Below are positions 24,114-35,989 of a DNA stretch of 64,000 nt, one piece after another. The notes below the pieces were generated by a model. The model searched no databases, was not told where the DNA came from, and saw only the letters and a list, made by a program, of their open reading frames with translations. The position numbers and the translations under genes are program-made. The stretch covers positions 1 through 64,000 of the forward strand of contig ARYC01004044.1 of assembly GCA_000711775.1 (NCBI GenBank), given 5' to 3'. Source of the DNA: Oxytricha trifallax (lineage: Eukaryota > Ciliophora > Spirotrichea > Sporadotrichida > Oxytrichidae). Each line of letters begins with the position of its first letter. The stretch's first letter is position 1.

Positions 24114-24639
24114 AGTATCTTATTGTTGAGCTTAATCTCCTGTGATAAATTCAACAAGTAATCATCACCTGTATCACTGTTATTGCTTAATTCTTTATCT
24201 AATTGCAAGAATGAAAGCCTTCCTTTTTAACCACAATCTTCATTTTTATAATCACTTTCATTGTATTACCAAATGCTTCAAATTATATGCTATCAACATC
24301 GTTATCATCAATATCATTATCATATTGCTATTGGTTATAATTATATTTTACAAAGAGAGATTGCAGAGAATCGTCGTTTTACTTAACCAAAAACAGATAT
24401 TTCTACAACAAATAGCTTGCATATGTTGTCTATCAGAGATTTCATTATAACTTGGCATTAAATACATTACCGTTCTTATTCTTTTGTAAATATGCTGAGA
24501 AATATTTGCATTTCACTTACGTTTTTAGAGAATTGGTATGAACCATGCTCATCTACTAAATCTTACAGTTATTAAATTACACCTGTTTTAATCTTCTTAC
24601 AGACCTATCTACTGCTACTGATATTTGATTTTCATTTCA

Positions 24640-25030
24640 TCTAGAATGTATATTTTATTCTTTGCTGGTTGCTGACTGTGTTAATATTAATTGTAATTGA
24701 TGTTTTATACATTCTTATTTTTAAGGTTTTATTCGCAAATAGTTCATGTTTTGATTTATTTACTTTACTCTGAAGAAAGAACGATTGAGTAAATTTCAGA
24801 AAACAATTCCCAAAAATACTCATAGAAGCTCTAAATGATAAAAATACCAATCCAGAATCTCAAATTTGAGTAATTTGCAGTGAAATTTTAAACTCGATAG
24901 CAGGTGCTTGAACCAACTATTACATTAGTGGTAGAAATAATAATGTCTTGTCTTACACAACAAATGGTATTACTTGTTGAATTAGAAATTCTTTAATCTG
25001 CTGATGAAAGATGATAGTGCTTATAATTAT
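24640..25030 (-). pseudogene. Gene-like minus-strand frame with one in-frame TGA
   Basis: In one minus-strand frame, IKEFLIQQVIPFVVQDKTLL, then QQLVQAPAIEFKISLQITQI, is followed after a TGA by DSGLVFLSFRASMSIFGNCF, then KSKHELFANKTLKIRMYKTS, ending near 24640. Hydrophobic stretches alternate with charged ones, and the Gly, Pro and Cys content exceeds that of spacer DNA. It lies between two other minus-strand candidates (23766-24113 and 25278-25713), facing the plus-strand frames on the left. No family recognised. Confidence 0.33.
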
Positions 25031-25277
25031 AGTAATATTCATTTTATTATAGTAAGTAGACAAAATTAAAATTAGGAAAATATTAAATTCATGGCTGTTA
25101 TAGATGCATAGATTTTATTCAGCATTAAATTTTGATTTTGCCTATTTTTTTAATGTATTTTATCAATAGTAATTTAAAAGCTACAGAGTCGGTTTAATCT
25201 AAGACATTGAATTTACTAAAATATCCAGATGTATTTTACTTTTTCCCCAACTTCCCCAATACTATCAAAAATTTAAC

Positions 25278-25713
25278 TCAACTGTCGGTAGCAGCTGCAA
25301 ATGCAGCATCAATAGTATTGCTAACAGCATGGTTCATTCTATTCTTTACTTTATCAGCGATACCATAAGAGTCATTAGTGCGAAGAGGTCCACGTTTATT
25401 CATAGTTTCTGAGCTTTATTTCTAAAGGATTGGGTCAATACCACCATATCTTCCTTTACAATTAGTGTAGCTATTCTTCATCAGTTGTGTAGTCAAGTAG
25501 GTTTTCACCTCCTCTTCCATAGGTTAGATTCTAGTATGTGATGCGAATGTCGTTTCATCTATTAAAGTAATAAGTGAGGCTACAAATCTAGCTGTTTTAT
25601 GGAAATTATCTCTTGATTTTCGATACCAGAGCAATCCCAATTCTTTAAAACTAGTGTTCTCTTTGTCATTATCGTGGGATGATCTCGATATATAGATAAT
25701 TTGGTTTAATTTT
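25278..25713 (-). CDS. C-terminal exon or segment of an unknown gene
   Basis: A minus-strand frame of about 144 codons runs from just after a TGA near 25714 down to TGA 25278-25280, without an ATG near its start. It has clear protein character: KELGLLWYRKSRDNFHKTAR, FVASLITLIDETTFASHTRI, a Gly-rich turn CKGRYGGIDPILQKQ, then RGPLRTNDSYGIADKVKNRM and an Ala-rich end, AVSNTIDAAFAAATDS. The sharp change to AT-rich spacer at about 25690 looks like the edge of a coding segment, as expected for a macronuclear-destined segment next to an eliminated sequence. It is one of the best coding candidates in the window. Function unknown. Confidence 0.55.
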
Positions 25714-26408
25714 CAAAATAATCGAAGGTTGTAGGAATAAAAATATAAAAAATAATTTACTACAATTAATATGATTTTAATATAGAGCATATTTTATTTA
25801 ATAATTAAGCATGAAATGATAAAAACAATCATATACAACAATTTTTAGCTTGCCTTACAATTTCATGATATTAACCATTAAATTAACAAAAATTATTGAA
25901 GTAATCTGCTATAAATAATTAAAAAAATATTTATTTTTTGAATAAACGAAAGTTGTTTTTTCCAAAAAGTCTTAACTTTTGAAATAATTTAATAATCAAA
26001 AGTAACTTTATAAATTATTGTTCAAATAAACATAAAATTTTTTAATTATTTGTTTAAATTATAAGTTTATAATATTGGTAGAACTTTAATTATTTAAATT
26101 TGATTTGTCTTAACCTTTTTGATTTGAAAATAATATCATTTACTCAAAATATTTTAACTAAAAATGTCACCACTTGTTATTAAATATTAATAATTTGATA
26201 TATTCGTGTAAATCAACTAATCAAACGAAAAAATGTAAGGCAATCGAGAAATGCTCGATTATTTTTTCCGACTGCCATTCATTCTTTTAATTATACTAAT
26301 AATCTATGATAAATTAATTAAAATATTATAATTGATCAATGTAATCAACTCAATTGTTTATTTGCCTGAATATTTATAATTTTTACCAATTCCTCCACCT
26401 TAGGATGA
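25714..26408. other. AT-rich spacer with one small perfect hairpin
   Basis: A 7-bp perfect stem (aatcgag, loop aaatg, ctcgatt) lies at 26242-26260 and is followed by a T-rich run. Nothing else stands out. Confidence 0.45.
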
Positions 26409-26792
26409 TGGCTTCAAGAAATAATTCTAGTGTCTGTAACTCCACAAGGAAAGTATGACCAGCAAACCAATCCTGCACCAAAGTAGCAATCTTTGCATAA
26501 TGAGAAGCACAATAGACCGTATTCTTCGATGACAGGTTTGCATGAATGGATGAATCTCCCTAATCTACTTCCATATGCATATTCTCAGCAATTTTCTTGG
26601 GTGCTCACAAAGATCATCATGCCTACTAGGGATAGAATTATTCCTTTATTTATTATTCAAAAAAAATTATTATTATTATTAAAAATATTGCAAATCTTAC
26701 TTTATATTAACTCTCGGGGTTTGTTTTTTCAGAATTAATAAGTATCTATTTAGGTTTATATTTACAATTATATTTTATATAGTAAAAACTGA
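26409..26792 (+). CDS. Internal coding segment, product unknown
   Basis: Open for 128 codons between TGA 26406-26408 and TGA 26790-26792. The first 85 residues are protein-like: LVSVTPQGKYDQQTNPAPKQ, SLHNEKHNRPYSSMTGLHEW, MNLPNLLPYAYSQQFSWVLT and IIMPTRDRIIPL. After about 26640 the sequence turns into low-complexity AT-rich translation, suggesting the true coding part is about 26415-26640. Pro, Trp, His and Gly are well represented, which chance translation of this DNA would not give. No ATG at a natural start. Probably one segment of a larger gene. Family unknown. Confidence 0.48.
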
Positions 26793-27205
26793 AAATAATT
26801 TAACAAAAATAAAAATTTTTGAATATGCTCAATGATATCTTTTCACAGCATGAATTAATTTACCAAAGTCTTTTCTTTAAATTCTGGCCTAAAATTTCAA
26901 TCTTGCCACTATTGCTAAGTTTGATAATAATAGAGTAATTAATAAAACAAACTTATAAATATTGATGAATACATAGTTGCTCAATTTAAAGCTCCTCTAT
27001 ATATATATATATTATTTTCAGTGTTTTATTTTTTAAATTACTATAAATACAGAGCTATTTTGCTTAGTTATATATCTAAGTAAGTATTAGCATTGGTAAT
27101 AATGATTCCATCTAAGATTTTAAAACCAATTATTATTAGTTTAAATAGCACAATTGTAGATTTTAAAGTATATTTATTTAAATTCCTAACTACGATTTCC
27201 CCCTT

Positions 27206-27853
27206 AACTAATAAATTTGGCTATGGGATCAAACACGCCCCCCCATAATGTATATTTTTCTTTTTTAGTCTGATAGAGTTTTTGACGTTGAGTAATAGTA
27301 GACAATGTACTATGCGTTTGCGATCAATAGTTTTCGAGATATGATCCTAAATAAGTTCACATTTTATATATAAAAACTATAGTAAAAATTATAAAAAAAT
27401 ATTTCAAATTTTCATAAAAATCAAATTTTTCTTTGATATTTAATTTAGTCATTGTGCAAAAAATTTAATAAAAATAAAAAAATTTATCAAAATAATATTA
27501 TAATAAATTTATAATTAATTATTTGGATTTTAATTTTATCACAAGAATGTAAAATATATTTATTATGATATTATTTTGATAAATTTTTTTATTTTTATTA
27601 AATTTTTTGCACAATGACTAAATTAAATATCAAAGAAAAATTTGATTTTTATGAAAATTTGAAATATTTTTTATAATTTTTACTATAGTTTTATATATAA
27701 AATGTGAACTTATTTAGGATCATATCTCGAAAACTATTGATCGCAAACGCATAGTACATTGTCTACTATTACTCAACGTCAAAAACTCTATCAGACTAAA
27801 AAAGAAAAATATACATTATGGGGGGGCGTGTTTGATCCCAAACTAATAAATTT
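27206..27853. repeat. 617-bp near-perfect palindrome with 13-bp target duplication
   Basis: Left arm about 27224-27520 and right arm about 27545-27840 are almost identical inverted copies; the ends read tgggatcaaacacgcccccc and ggggggcgtgtttgatccca. The word aactaataaattt lies at 27206-27218 and again at 27841-27853, immediately outside the right arm and five bases outside the left one, so it is probably a target-site duplication. There is no ORF. This is a non-autonomous mobile element of fold-back type. Near-identity of arms suggests it is young. Confidence 0.88.
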
Positions 27854-28071
27854 TATTGAATTATTATTATTGTAGATATCTATAAAAACTGGATTCATTT
27901 CAATTTAGCACATTTAAATATTTACCATCAATAGCAAACATCAGAGGTTTAATCATATTAATTGGTAATAATTGTTATTAGAGTTATCTCAGTTATATTA
28001 ATTACAGAGACTCTGAAATGTAAGTGAGTCATGCTAAATTAAATTCTAGCATACAATCATATAAAAATACT

Positions 28072-28560
28072 GGGGGGGGGGAAGTTTCCTGCACTCGAGG
28101 AAGTTTCCTGCACCCTTTAATTTTTTTATGTTAAATTTAATAAATTTGACATAAATTAACAAAATTAATATTTTTTTACCCATTAAATATTAAGAGCATA
28201 TCGCTCATCATTGAAGTAGTTAAAGAAAATATAGTCTAACATTATAAAGGCATAGTAAGAACAAGAAAATATCAATCAGAATTTCAATAAAAATTGGATA
28301 AAATATTTGGAATTACTATAACAGAACCTATAAATATTAGATGAAAAATGCCAGAGTTGTTGGTATCTGAAGAGAGATATTGACTATTGATTAAAAAATT
28401 AAAGTATAATTAAATGTTGAAATTAGTCCTGAAGTTAGTTGATAATTTTTATAAAGATTAATTTAATTAAAAAATAAAAATTTAAAAAATTTAAAAGAGT
28501 GCAGGAAACTTCCCCAAAATTTTTTTTTTATCATAAACCGGTGCAGGAAACTTCCCCTCC
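28072..28560. mobile_element. Small TIR element with doubled terminal motif
   Basis: The left end has a G9 run and then gaagtttcctgcac twice (28081 and 28100 regions). The right end has gtgcaggaaacttcccc twice (about 28500 and 28541). The word aaaaatact flanks both sides (28063-28071 and 28561-28569), a 9-bp target-site duplication. The interior is AT-rich with one short gene-like stretch near 28215-28345 (YKGIVRTRKYQSEFQQKLD). No transposase was recognised, so it is probably mobilised in trans. Confidence 0.8.
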
Positions 28561-28700
28561 AAAAATACTAAGTAAAATACTAATTTGATAATATTAAAAT
28601 GTTTTTTAAAGTAGCTTTAATGCCAATCGTTTTTTATAAGGTAAATATTGTAGTAATATTTAATATTTCTATATCTAAAACGAAAATTTAATAAATATTG

Positions 28701-29120
28701 ATGAAATAAACGGAAGTTAACACTCACTTGCACTTTCAATTATTTAAGCATAAGTCATTCTTAGTTTTAACTACAACAAAATCTGTTCTGCATGGGACGA
28801 TCAATAATTATGGAGCTTTTGTCTTCACAAAGGAATAAAAAGGCTATGGTTGCATCAGTTAGGACTAGTATACTAAAGGGAAAGATCCAATCATGGAAGG
28901 GAGTCTGAACTCTGTTATGATAGATTACCAAAAAACTTTATTATAGCTAAACGGATTTAAAATTAAAATCATTGAAAACTTATTCTCAAACTAGGAGGTA
29001 AAATAGCTAATATTGATATAATATAAAAGATCAGTAAATTATTAAAACGAGATTGAAAAAAAAAACTTGCAATAATTTATAATTTACAAACTTAAATAGA
29101 AGTTATTTTTTAAAAAATGA
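28701..29120 (+). CDS. 139-aa ORF, product unknown
   Basis: ATG 28701 to TGA 29118-29120, 140 codons in the ciliate code. The central part, residues about 25-95, is clearly protein-like: KSVLHGTINNYGAFVFTKEQ, KGYGCISQDQYTKGKDPIME and GSLNSVMIDYQKTLLQLNGF. The last 45 residues become Lys-, Asn- and Ile-rich. The coding core may therefore be 28760-28990, with AT-rich eliminated sequence on both sides. It lies 130 bp right of the TIR element at 28072-28560 and 300 bp left of a decayed kinase on the same strand, and might belong to the same locus. No domain recognised. Confidence 0.48.
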
Positions 29121-29429
29121 GGTAATAAGAGCCCTAAAATGAATGCTCATTATTTAAATATAGTTGAATATATGAAATACTTTAACATTTTATATATTTT
29201 GATTTTTTCAATCAATTGTGAGGAGTCAAATTTATTTTGATTTAATTGTTATTGGTTGTAATAGTAGGAGGTTTCTATTATTGCAGTGAGATTTTATGAT
29301 AGTTATTAAATCGCATCTTTATCACACTAATTCCAAAATGGTTTAGCAGATACGAAATTATTATGATTAACTAATTCATAAAAATTGATTAAACTACCCG
29401 ACGATTCTTAAATTTAGAAAGTATACTCT

Positions 29430-29935
29430 CTTTAAGTGAAATAGGCAAAAAGGGATATAGCAATAGAAAGGTTAATCAGAGAAGTTGTGATGTATTTATC
29501 AATTTAAATATAAATTAATATTAACAGAATTATAATTTATATTAATAGAATCATCACAATCAGTTCTTATATTTGAAATATGTGATGAAGGGACTCTGGG
29601 TAAAATGTATTGAGTTTGTGAGGTCATAAATTTAGCTTCATTATATCTTCTTCTCTGACGAAAATCTGTCACTGAACTTCAATTTTCCATTATTTTTCAA
29701 CTGATTCGATTGACATATCGTTTTTATTTATTGGACTTACTTCGGGACTTCTAGACAATATTGAAAAACTTAAATGCCTGAAAACTTATAAAAGTCCTCC
29801 TTTTATATAAAAAGGTGATTTGAAGCCACACACATTAAGTGGTTTGCACTATTATGAACTGAAGATAATCTGTGAGAAATAAGATTACTACAACATCCTT
29901 AATTTATTCGATATGTTCAAAGCAAAGATAAAAAA
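29430..29935 (+). pseudogene. Decayed protein kinase
   Basis: Blocks occur in the order of a eukaryotic protein kinase. EIGKKGYSNRKV near 29437 resembles the glycine-rich loop. VLIFEICDEGTLGKMY near 29560 matches the hinge region ('l.fE.c.gGtL'). TELQFSIIFQLIRLTYRFYL then LLRDFQTILKNLNA, 29670-29780, matches the helix E and catalytic loop region, where H-RD-KP-N is expected; here the Asp of RD is present but other residues have changed. SGLHYYELKIICEKQDYYN near 29850 resembles the 'GT.yYmaPE' activation-segment block. Several in-frame TGAs and at least one frame change separate them. It is distinct in sequence from the TBE-encoded kinase. It looks like a dead host-type kinase gene or a dead germline paralog. 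Confidence 0.55.
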
Positions 29936-32900
29936 GTGAGACTTTCTTCCTCTTAACCTCTATCCCAGTCATCCTTTGCATTTTAACATTTTCTTTACAG
30001 CATTAAATATTAGAAATCAATGAGAATACAAGTGTATGCTTCTTGTATATATTTCATTCCAAGCATGTTATCTCCAGATTCAAAGATTAAAATATATTTA
30101 GAGAAATGGAGTAAGCTTAAGGATGCTACTTGATTTTGAAAACTTAAATGGAACATAGAATATAAACTCTAAATAATAATCACTAATTTAATATTTTTTT
30201 ATAGTTTAATTTTACTAAACTGGTTGTTTTAAACTGAATAGAATATGAATTAAATAAATATTAAACAAGTTTTATATATTTATGTTTCATCTAATTTATA
30301 TTTGATTATATTCCAATAATTTATTATTTCTAAACTGACATACTAAAGAAGAATTATTATTTTGTAAGGTAATTTTGCTTATTATATGATAAGTGTTTTT
30401 GATAACTTACTAAAGCAGATGAAAAATAACATAATACAAGATCTTTAAATTTTGTTAATTTTATTATTAACAAAGCAATTAATTAATCTTATTAACAATA
30501 AAATATCATCCTTGTCTGAATGTTTAAAGATTAATATTTCATTATGGAAATGATTTATTAGATCAAGAATAATGCATTAATAGAAAACTGCTTAGGTTAT
30601 AACTTCTAAAGAATTTTTATAAATATTCTTTAAAACAATATTATAGACATGCAATAAGTCAAATAATTCCTCATACATACTAAAAGTCTCTATAATTCAT
30701 TGTTTTCTTATAGTCTTCTTAAGCAATAGTCTCTTTTTGAGTATTGAAGGAATTTAGAAACGTATCTATTAAAATAGATTAGACAATCCACAATTTAAAA
30801 TCTTTAAAATAATTTAAACAAGTATCTTAAGTCAATATTTCTTCTATTACTTTAATTATGTAAGTCATTGTAAATTTAGATAGTTATTTAAAAAACAATG
30901 AGCAAAAACTATTCTATAATTTTCAATCCTATTTATAATTTTATTAGTGTAATTTAGCACACTTTTTTATAAAAGAATTTGTAAAAATATACTTATTATA
31001 ATGTGAAAAGAAGAAATTTATTTCCTCAATTTACTTTTTTAACATTTAAAATAACAGTACTGATTCTAATAGAGTAAGATTTGAAATTAAATGATAGAAA
31101 TAGTGATGTATTGAAAAAATTAAATTGAAAATGATTTGAGAAATAATATAAGAATTTTTTACATAATATAATTAATGATTAACTAACTTTATTTACCAAT
31201 AGATATAAAGGCATCTTTACTAGTGATAAGGGTATAAACTAAAATTTGTGGATAAAAATTGGAAGTTTTCGATTTATATTTCATTACATTAGATCAAGTA
31301 TAAATTAAGTAGAAAAAGAGAAAAGTATGGACAATTCATAAATTTCTTATGATTCTGACATCAATTTGTTAAAAAGTTAAAGATTTGAAAAAATTAAATC
31401 ATAGCAAATTATAACTTGAATTGATTTCATCAACATAATCATTTCTTTTGTTATATAATTGTTTGTAGTTATCAATGAAGTTCTAGGTGATATTTGATCG
31501 TTTTGAGAATAAGCAAAGCTCAATGACTCAGTCTCCTTAAAATAAAACGATTGGCATTCCTTAAATATCACTGCAATCCATGCAAGCTCAACATCAAAAT
31601 AATGATTACAGGTAAATGATTAAGATAATCAATGAATCTAACTCCTCAACTATTGGTTTTATATTAAACTTTTCTCAAATTCCTCGAAATTAATATATCT
31701 AACCTATATTAATATGCTAGAATTATACTTCTACTGCTAATAAGACCCTTTGTTAACAAAATTATTGGAATTTACGTCATTTTCTCCATTAACAACAGCA
31801 AACCCAAACGAAACTTCCTAACAAGTGGAGACAACTCCAATTAACCTTTCTAATTTCTTTTTAATGTTATTGAAATTAATTGTAATTTCTGATCAAAGAA
31901 TTTTCTTTAATCAATATAATAATTATTTTTATACCTTATATTTTAGCAATTAAATTTGAAATGTTCATTCTTTACATCTTATTTTCATTCTTAATAGAAT
32001 CACTAGGTTTTATAACTTTACTTAGAGGATTATTTTATGAATAAAAAACAAGAATATCAAGAAATTTATTTAATAAATTAATAATAATAAGTAAATTATT
32101 AGTAGTATTCTTGATTTATTATATGAAAAAAATAACTTTAAATTAATAATTAAATCTATAGAAAAAGAAAGTTTTATAGCTTAAGATGATGAGTACTTCG
32201 GCATGCCCTGATAACTAAAATTATAGGAAAATAGCTGCATTGCCATAATTGCTTATTATAAACAAGTGCATGCTTGATGCAACCGCCATTTATAAAACTC
32301 ACATACAGATATGTTTGAGACGCTAATATATTGTCAGATTGCAATTATTTAAACTAAAGCAAGCATAGTTTTTAATCTATTTACTACTTTATCTTGCCTT
32401 TTAATTTTAGTTTAAGTATTGATACATATTAGTAAACCTTAGGGCTAAACCTGCTTGTGTTTCATGATTACTATTGTGTTCAATTCTATGAACAGTAGTT
32501 GATTTTTATACTTCAAAATGAGAATCATTTAGCTTGTTCATATAATGAAATTGTGACAGTTAGCTACGATATTATGTTTTACATTCTATTAGCATAGATT
32601 TCTTCTAGTTAAATCATTAACTTTCTATTATAAAATTTTGGGCAAGATCCCCAATTTTACCAGTCTTCTTATGCGTGATAGCTGATGGTTACAATACCTT
32701 AAACCACACCTGGAGTTTACATATATTTTATAATAGTGAGAATTGCTGTAAAGATGATGATTATTATCTCAAATCACCATCCTCTTGTAGGCGATTATTT
32801 TTCAAAGCTTCACTAAGAGAGAAATGAGCTAGTAACAACGCATCAGCTAATTTATGGGAGATAATGCAAAAAATCAATAATCTCAGTATGATACAGTGCA

Positions 32901-33439
32901 AGAAAGTGATTCTATGGAATGATTCAATTTTTATAAATGGAGTTTCCCAATATTTTTATAAAAATCTTTATAATACATATAATTGTTCATTTTACCTTAT
33001 TTTCAATCTATAATTCTTTAAATTCCCTCCTTTATCTACTCTAGATTTCATGTTTAAAAATCTATGCATGTTAAGTCACTTTTTTCTTGAAAATTACTGT
33101 TATCACATTCTGCTTATTTTTAAATAAAAGAAACCTTTTCTTTAACAGAGAACCTTGGCAAGTATGGAATGCTGTTAAAGCAATCCAAATTGTGTAGTTA
33201 AATCTTAATATCTACTTGCTGTGATTCACACATAAATAACTTCAGTTGATGGTGGTGACATTATTTAGCATTCAAGCCCTTGCACTCTGATTAAAGCAAC
33301 AATGGTAGCAAAAGTTACAGTTTTAGTCTAAAAATATCAGTACATTAATATAAATGGAATCATGCCCATAATTATTAATAGATAAAACATGAAAATAAAA
33401 ATAGTAAATATGAATAACTATCCAATTTAAGTCCTTAAA
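29936..33439. other. AT-rich spacer, little recognised
   Basis: About 3.5 kb. A pyrimidine-rich stretch ending tttctttacag at 29985-30000 would fit a 3' splice site after the kinase but cannot be proven. Weak protein-like frames on the minus strand around 32180-32345 were judged insufficient. No repeats or inverted repeats of note. Confidence 0.4.
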
Positions 33440-33479
33440 TTTTGAGTGATTTTTTGGAAACCTTGGAAATATCGTTTAT

Positions 33480-33600
33480 ACCCACTGCAGGCAAACTCAA
33501 AATGCTAAAATGTATTTCCATTCTTATGATTTAGAGGAGCACATGTTAGAGATATTAAGGCATGACTTGTCACCATTGTTTGATAAAACATGAATAAACA
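33480..33600 (+). pseudogene. TBE zinc-finger scrap
   Basis: A frame reading YFHSYDLEEHMLEILRHDL, preceded by NIVYTHCRQTQNAKM, aligns with the second zinc finger of the 57-kDa protein in TBE copy 1 (KYVCEFCEKPYFHTSDLKVH). The first Cys of the pair is lost and spacing has changed, but the order Tyr-Phe-His-x2-Asp-Leu-x2-His is shared. It suggests yet another old TBE insertion around 32-34 kb, of which the transposase and 22-kDa parts were not found. Short match, so tentative. Confidence 0.35.
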
Positions 33601-34288
33601 TCACCTTTTACTGACTTCTAAACTGAACAATGATATTTTCAATTTTAATATTAAATTTGGCTTTAAAATATCTCCTCGAACTCCTATTATCATCCATAGC
33701 TCTTGAGATTCGAAGTTACGCGCGACGAAAAGACGCTTGTATTGTAGGTTATAAGCTGGCTTTCAACTTTAGCTCATACGGTTTTTGATAATAGTGTCTC
33801 ACTCTAATAATATTGAAGAGAGAAGATCAGCCAAAAGTGGTGAAAATATTTTTGGAGAGAAAGTTCTCGATCATCAGAAACACTTTCTTAAATAAATGTA
33901 ATCTTTCTCATATCAGTTGCCATTTCAAGGAATTAATCGAGCCTATCTTTTCAATCATATATTTTTTCATTTAACTTACATATATTTTTAAACATTTTAT
34001 ATTTAATCTTTCATTTTTGTAAAAAAAAATATATGAGATGGAAAAATTATGGCTATCCATACTCCTGAAGCTAGCCATAGAAGTGATCAGACTCAAATCA
34101 AATAGATTCTTTTTCTCACTACCCTGGCATTGCATATCTTTTAATGTAGTCGATATGCTGTTTATCTATGTTTTTCCCTACTTTAGCTTGCTCTAACTGT
34201 TAACTGTGGGACTATTTCACTATAAAATATGCTTATCTATCATACATTTCTAACTGACACCTTAAGAATATTTATCAATATGTTTAAT

Positions 34289-34704
34289 ATTGTAGGAATA
34301 CATTCAAAATTGGGAAATTATTTATAATTGAATTATTAATATATCAAAATCTTGGCAGATAGAGTTTGCCAATTTAAACGATTTTGGGCTCATTCGATAG
34401 AGAATTAAAAATTAGCTGGACTTTGATATTGGCGGTACTATTTTATCGCATCCCTGAGCGAGATAACATCACTTTAATTAAACACCTCTAAATTAAATAA
34501 ACTATACACTCACATTAAAGTAAAGTTATCTCGCTCCAGGGATGCGATAAAATAGTACCGCCAATAACAAAGTCCAGCTAATTTTTAATTCTCTATCGAA
34601 TGAGTCCTAGATCGTTTAAATTGGCCAACTCTAACTGCCAAGATTTTGATATATTAATAATTCAATTATAAATAATTTCCCAATTTTGAATGTATTCCTA
34701 CAAT
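34289..34704. mobile_element. 416-bp snap-back element
   Basis: Arms 34289-34480 and about 34515-34704 are inverted copies of about 190 bp separated by roughly 35 bp; ends read attgtaggaatacattc and gaatgtattcctacaat. AAT on each side may be a target duplication. The arms share the words aaattgggaaatt and ttagctggacttt with the element at 855-1243 (atttgggaaaa, ttagctggacttt), so the two belong to one non-autonomous family in which the inverted repeat has been lengthened here. Confidence 0.82.
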
Positions 34705-35605
34705 AATGTGGATAAATAATCTAGAAGAGAGTAAAAATGAGACAAATTTTATAGCGGTAAATTCGAGTTGGTTTTCAGTGCAATTAAATATATGATAATT
34801 TTTGAAAATTATTATAAACTATAAATAACAGGGTACCACTGACATTAAACACGATACAATATTAGTTGCAGCAAAGCATAATCGTAATTATAATGAACTC
34901 ATCACATAAAAGAAAAGTAAGATTGGAAAAAAAAGGATTTATATAGTAAAATACTGTGAGTATTACAAATGTTTAGTTATAAGATGACTTACTTAGAAGA
35001 ACGATTGTTTATTGATGAAGGAAATTTTCATAAATAGTTCATTTTGCGTGAAGCATTTTTAATTGTATTCTATATCTAAGATATATTATAATTTAATGAA
35101 AAATGATTAAAATTAATTATTTTTTAATTAATTATAAGAAATATATTTTAATTAAATAATTGATTGGCATTTGGTTAGTTCCTGATTATATATAATGTCA
35201 TTTATTAAGTAAATTTCGAGCACACTAAAGTTTAAATTCTCTGCTCAATGTATATTTAATTTACATTTTCTTTCTCTTATGTTTTTTATTCTTCTTTTTT
35301 AATTGTTACTCCATTTTGCATTTATATTGCAGTTTTTTGTCTCATTGTTTGATAATCCTATTTACCTTGAAGATTATTAATGTATACTTATAATCTTTAA
35401 TATTTAAAGTCTATATTTATAGTTCTTATGGTGAACTAAATTTATTCACCTTAACTTACGATCGAATCTCATTATAATATAAAATTTATAAACTAAAGTA
35501 CTTATTCGAAAATTTTGCAGAGATGTTTGCTTGATTGCTAAATTTTTCTTATTTTAAATGTAATAAAACACTGCTCTTGTCATTAGCTTCAACAATTTTA
35601 ATAAT
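34705..35605. other. AT-rich spacer up to TBE copy 1
   Basis: No gene, repeat or structure was recognised. It ends in AAT at 35603-35605, the left copy of the TBE target duplication. Confidence 0.5.
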
Positions 35606-35989
35606 CAAAACCCCAAAACCCTTTCAATAGTTTGATTGAGTTTTTGATTGATAAAAGTAGACTATTAGTGCATCTTTTATTATGATTTTAATAGGGTTTA
35701 TGTAGGGGTTTAATATTTAATATTAGTATTTTAAGTGAGTATAACAAGCGAGTTTTTAAAATATATCACACAAACATAAGCTTAGAGTCATGTGGCAGTT
35801 CTCTGAATTTTATCTTCCTAAGTTAATGTTTGATCTTTTCTATTGTTTGTTAATTCTCTTAGCTTGGCTTGATAATAGTTGAGTATGCAAGTTCTCTGAG
35901 ACCTCCATTTATTTTATTTTTATCTAGATATTTTTTGATTCTCTGCTTAGAATCTCTCTCACCTCTACAGCTAAAGTAATCGTTTCTTA

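Noticed and set aside
24142-24450. Plus-strand frame of about 102 codons
   Set aside because: Hydrophobic, Ile/Leu/His/Cys-rich sequence typical of translating AT-rich DNA. The opposite strand has a more protein-like frame nearby.
26242-26260. Hairpin followed by T-run as a transcription terminator
   Set aside because: No transcript or RNA gene upstream is evident, and T-runs are everywhere in this DNA.
32180-32345. Minus-strand coding island
   Set aside because: Two frames look equally plausible and neither shows a conserved motif; evidence too weak.
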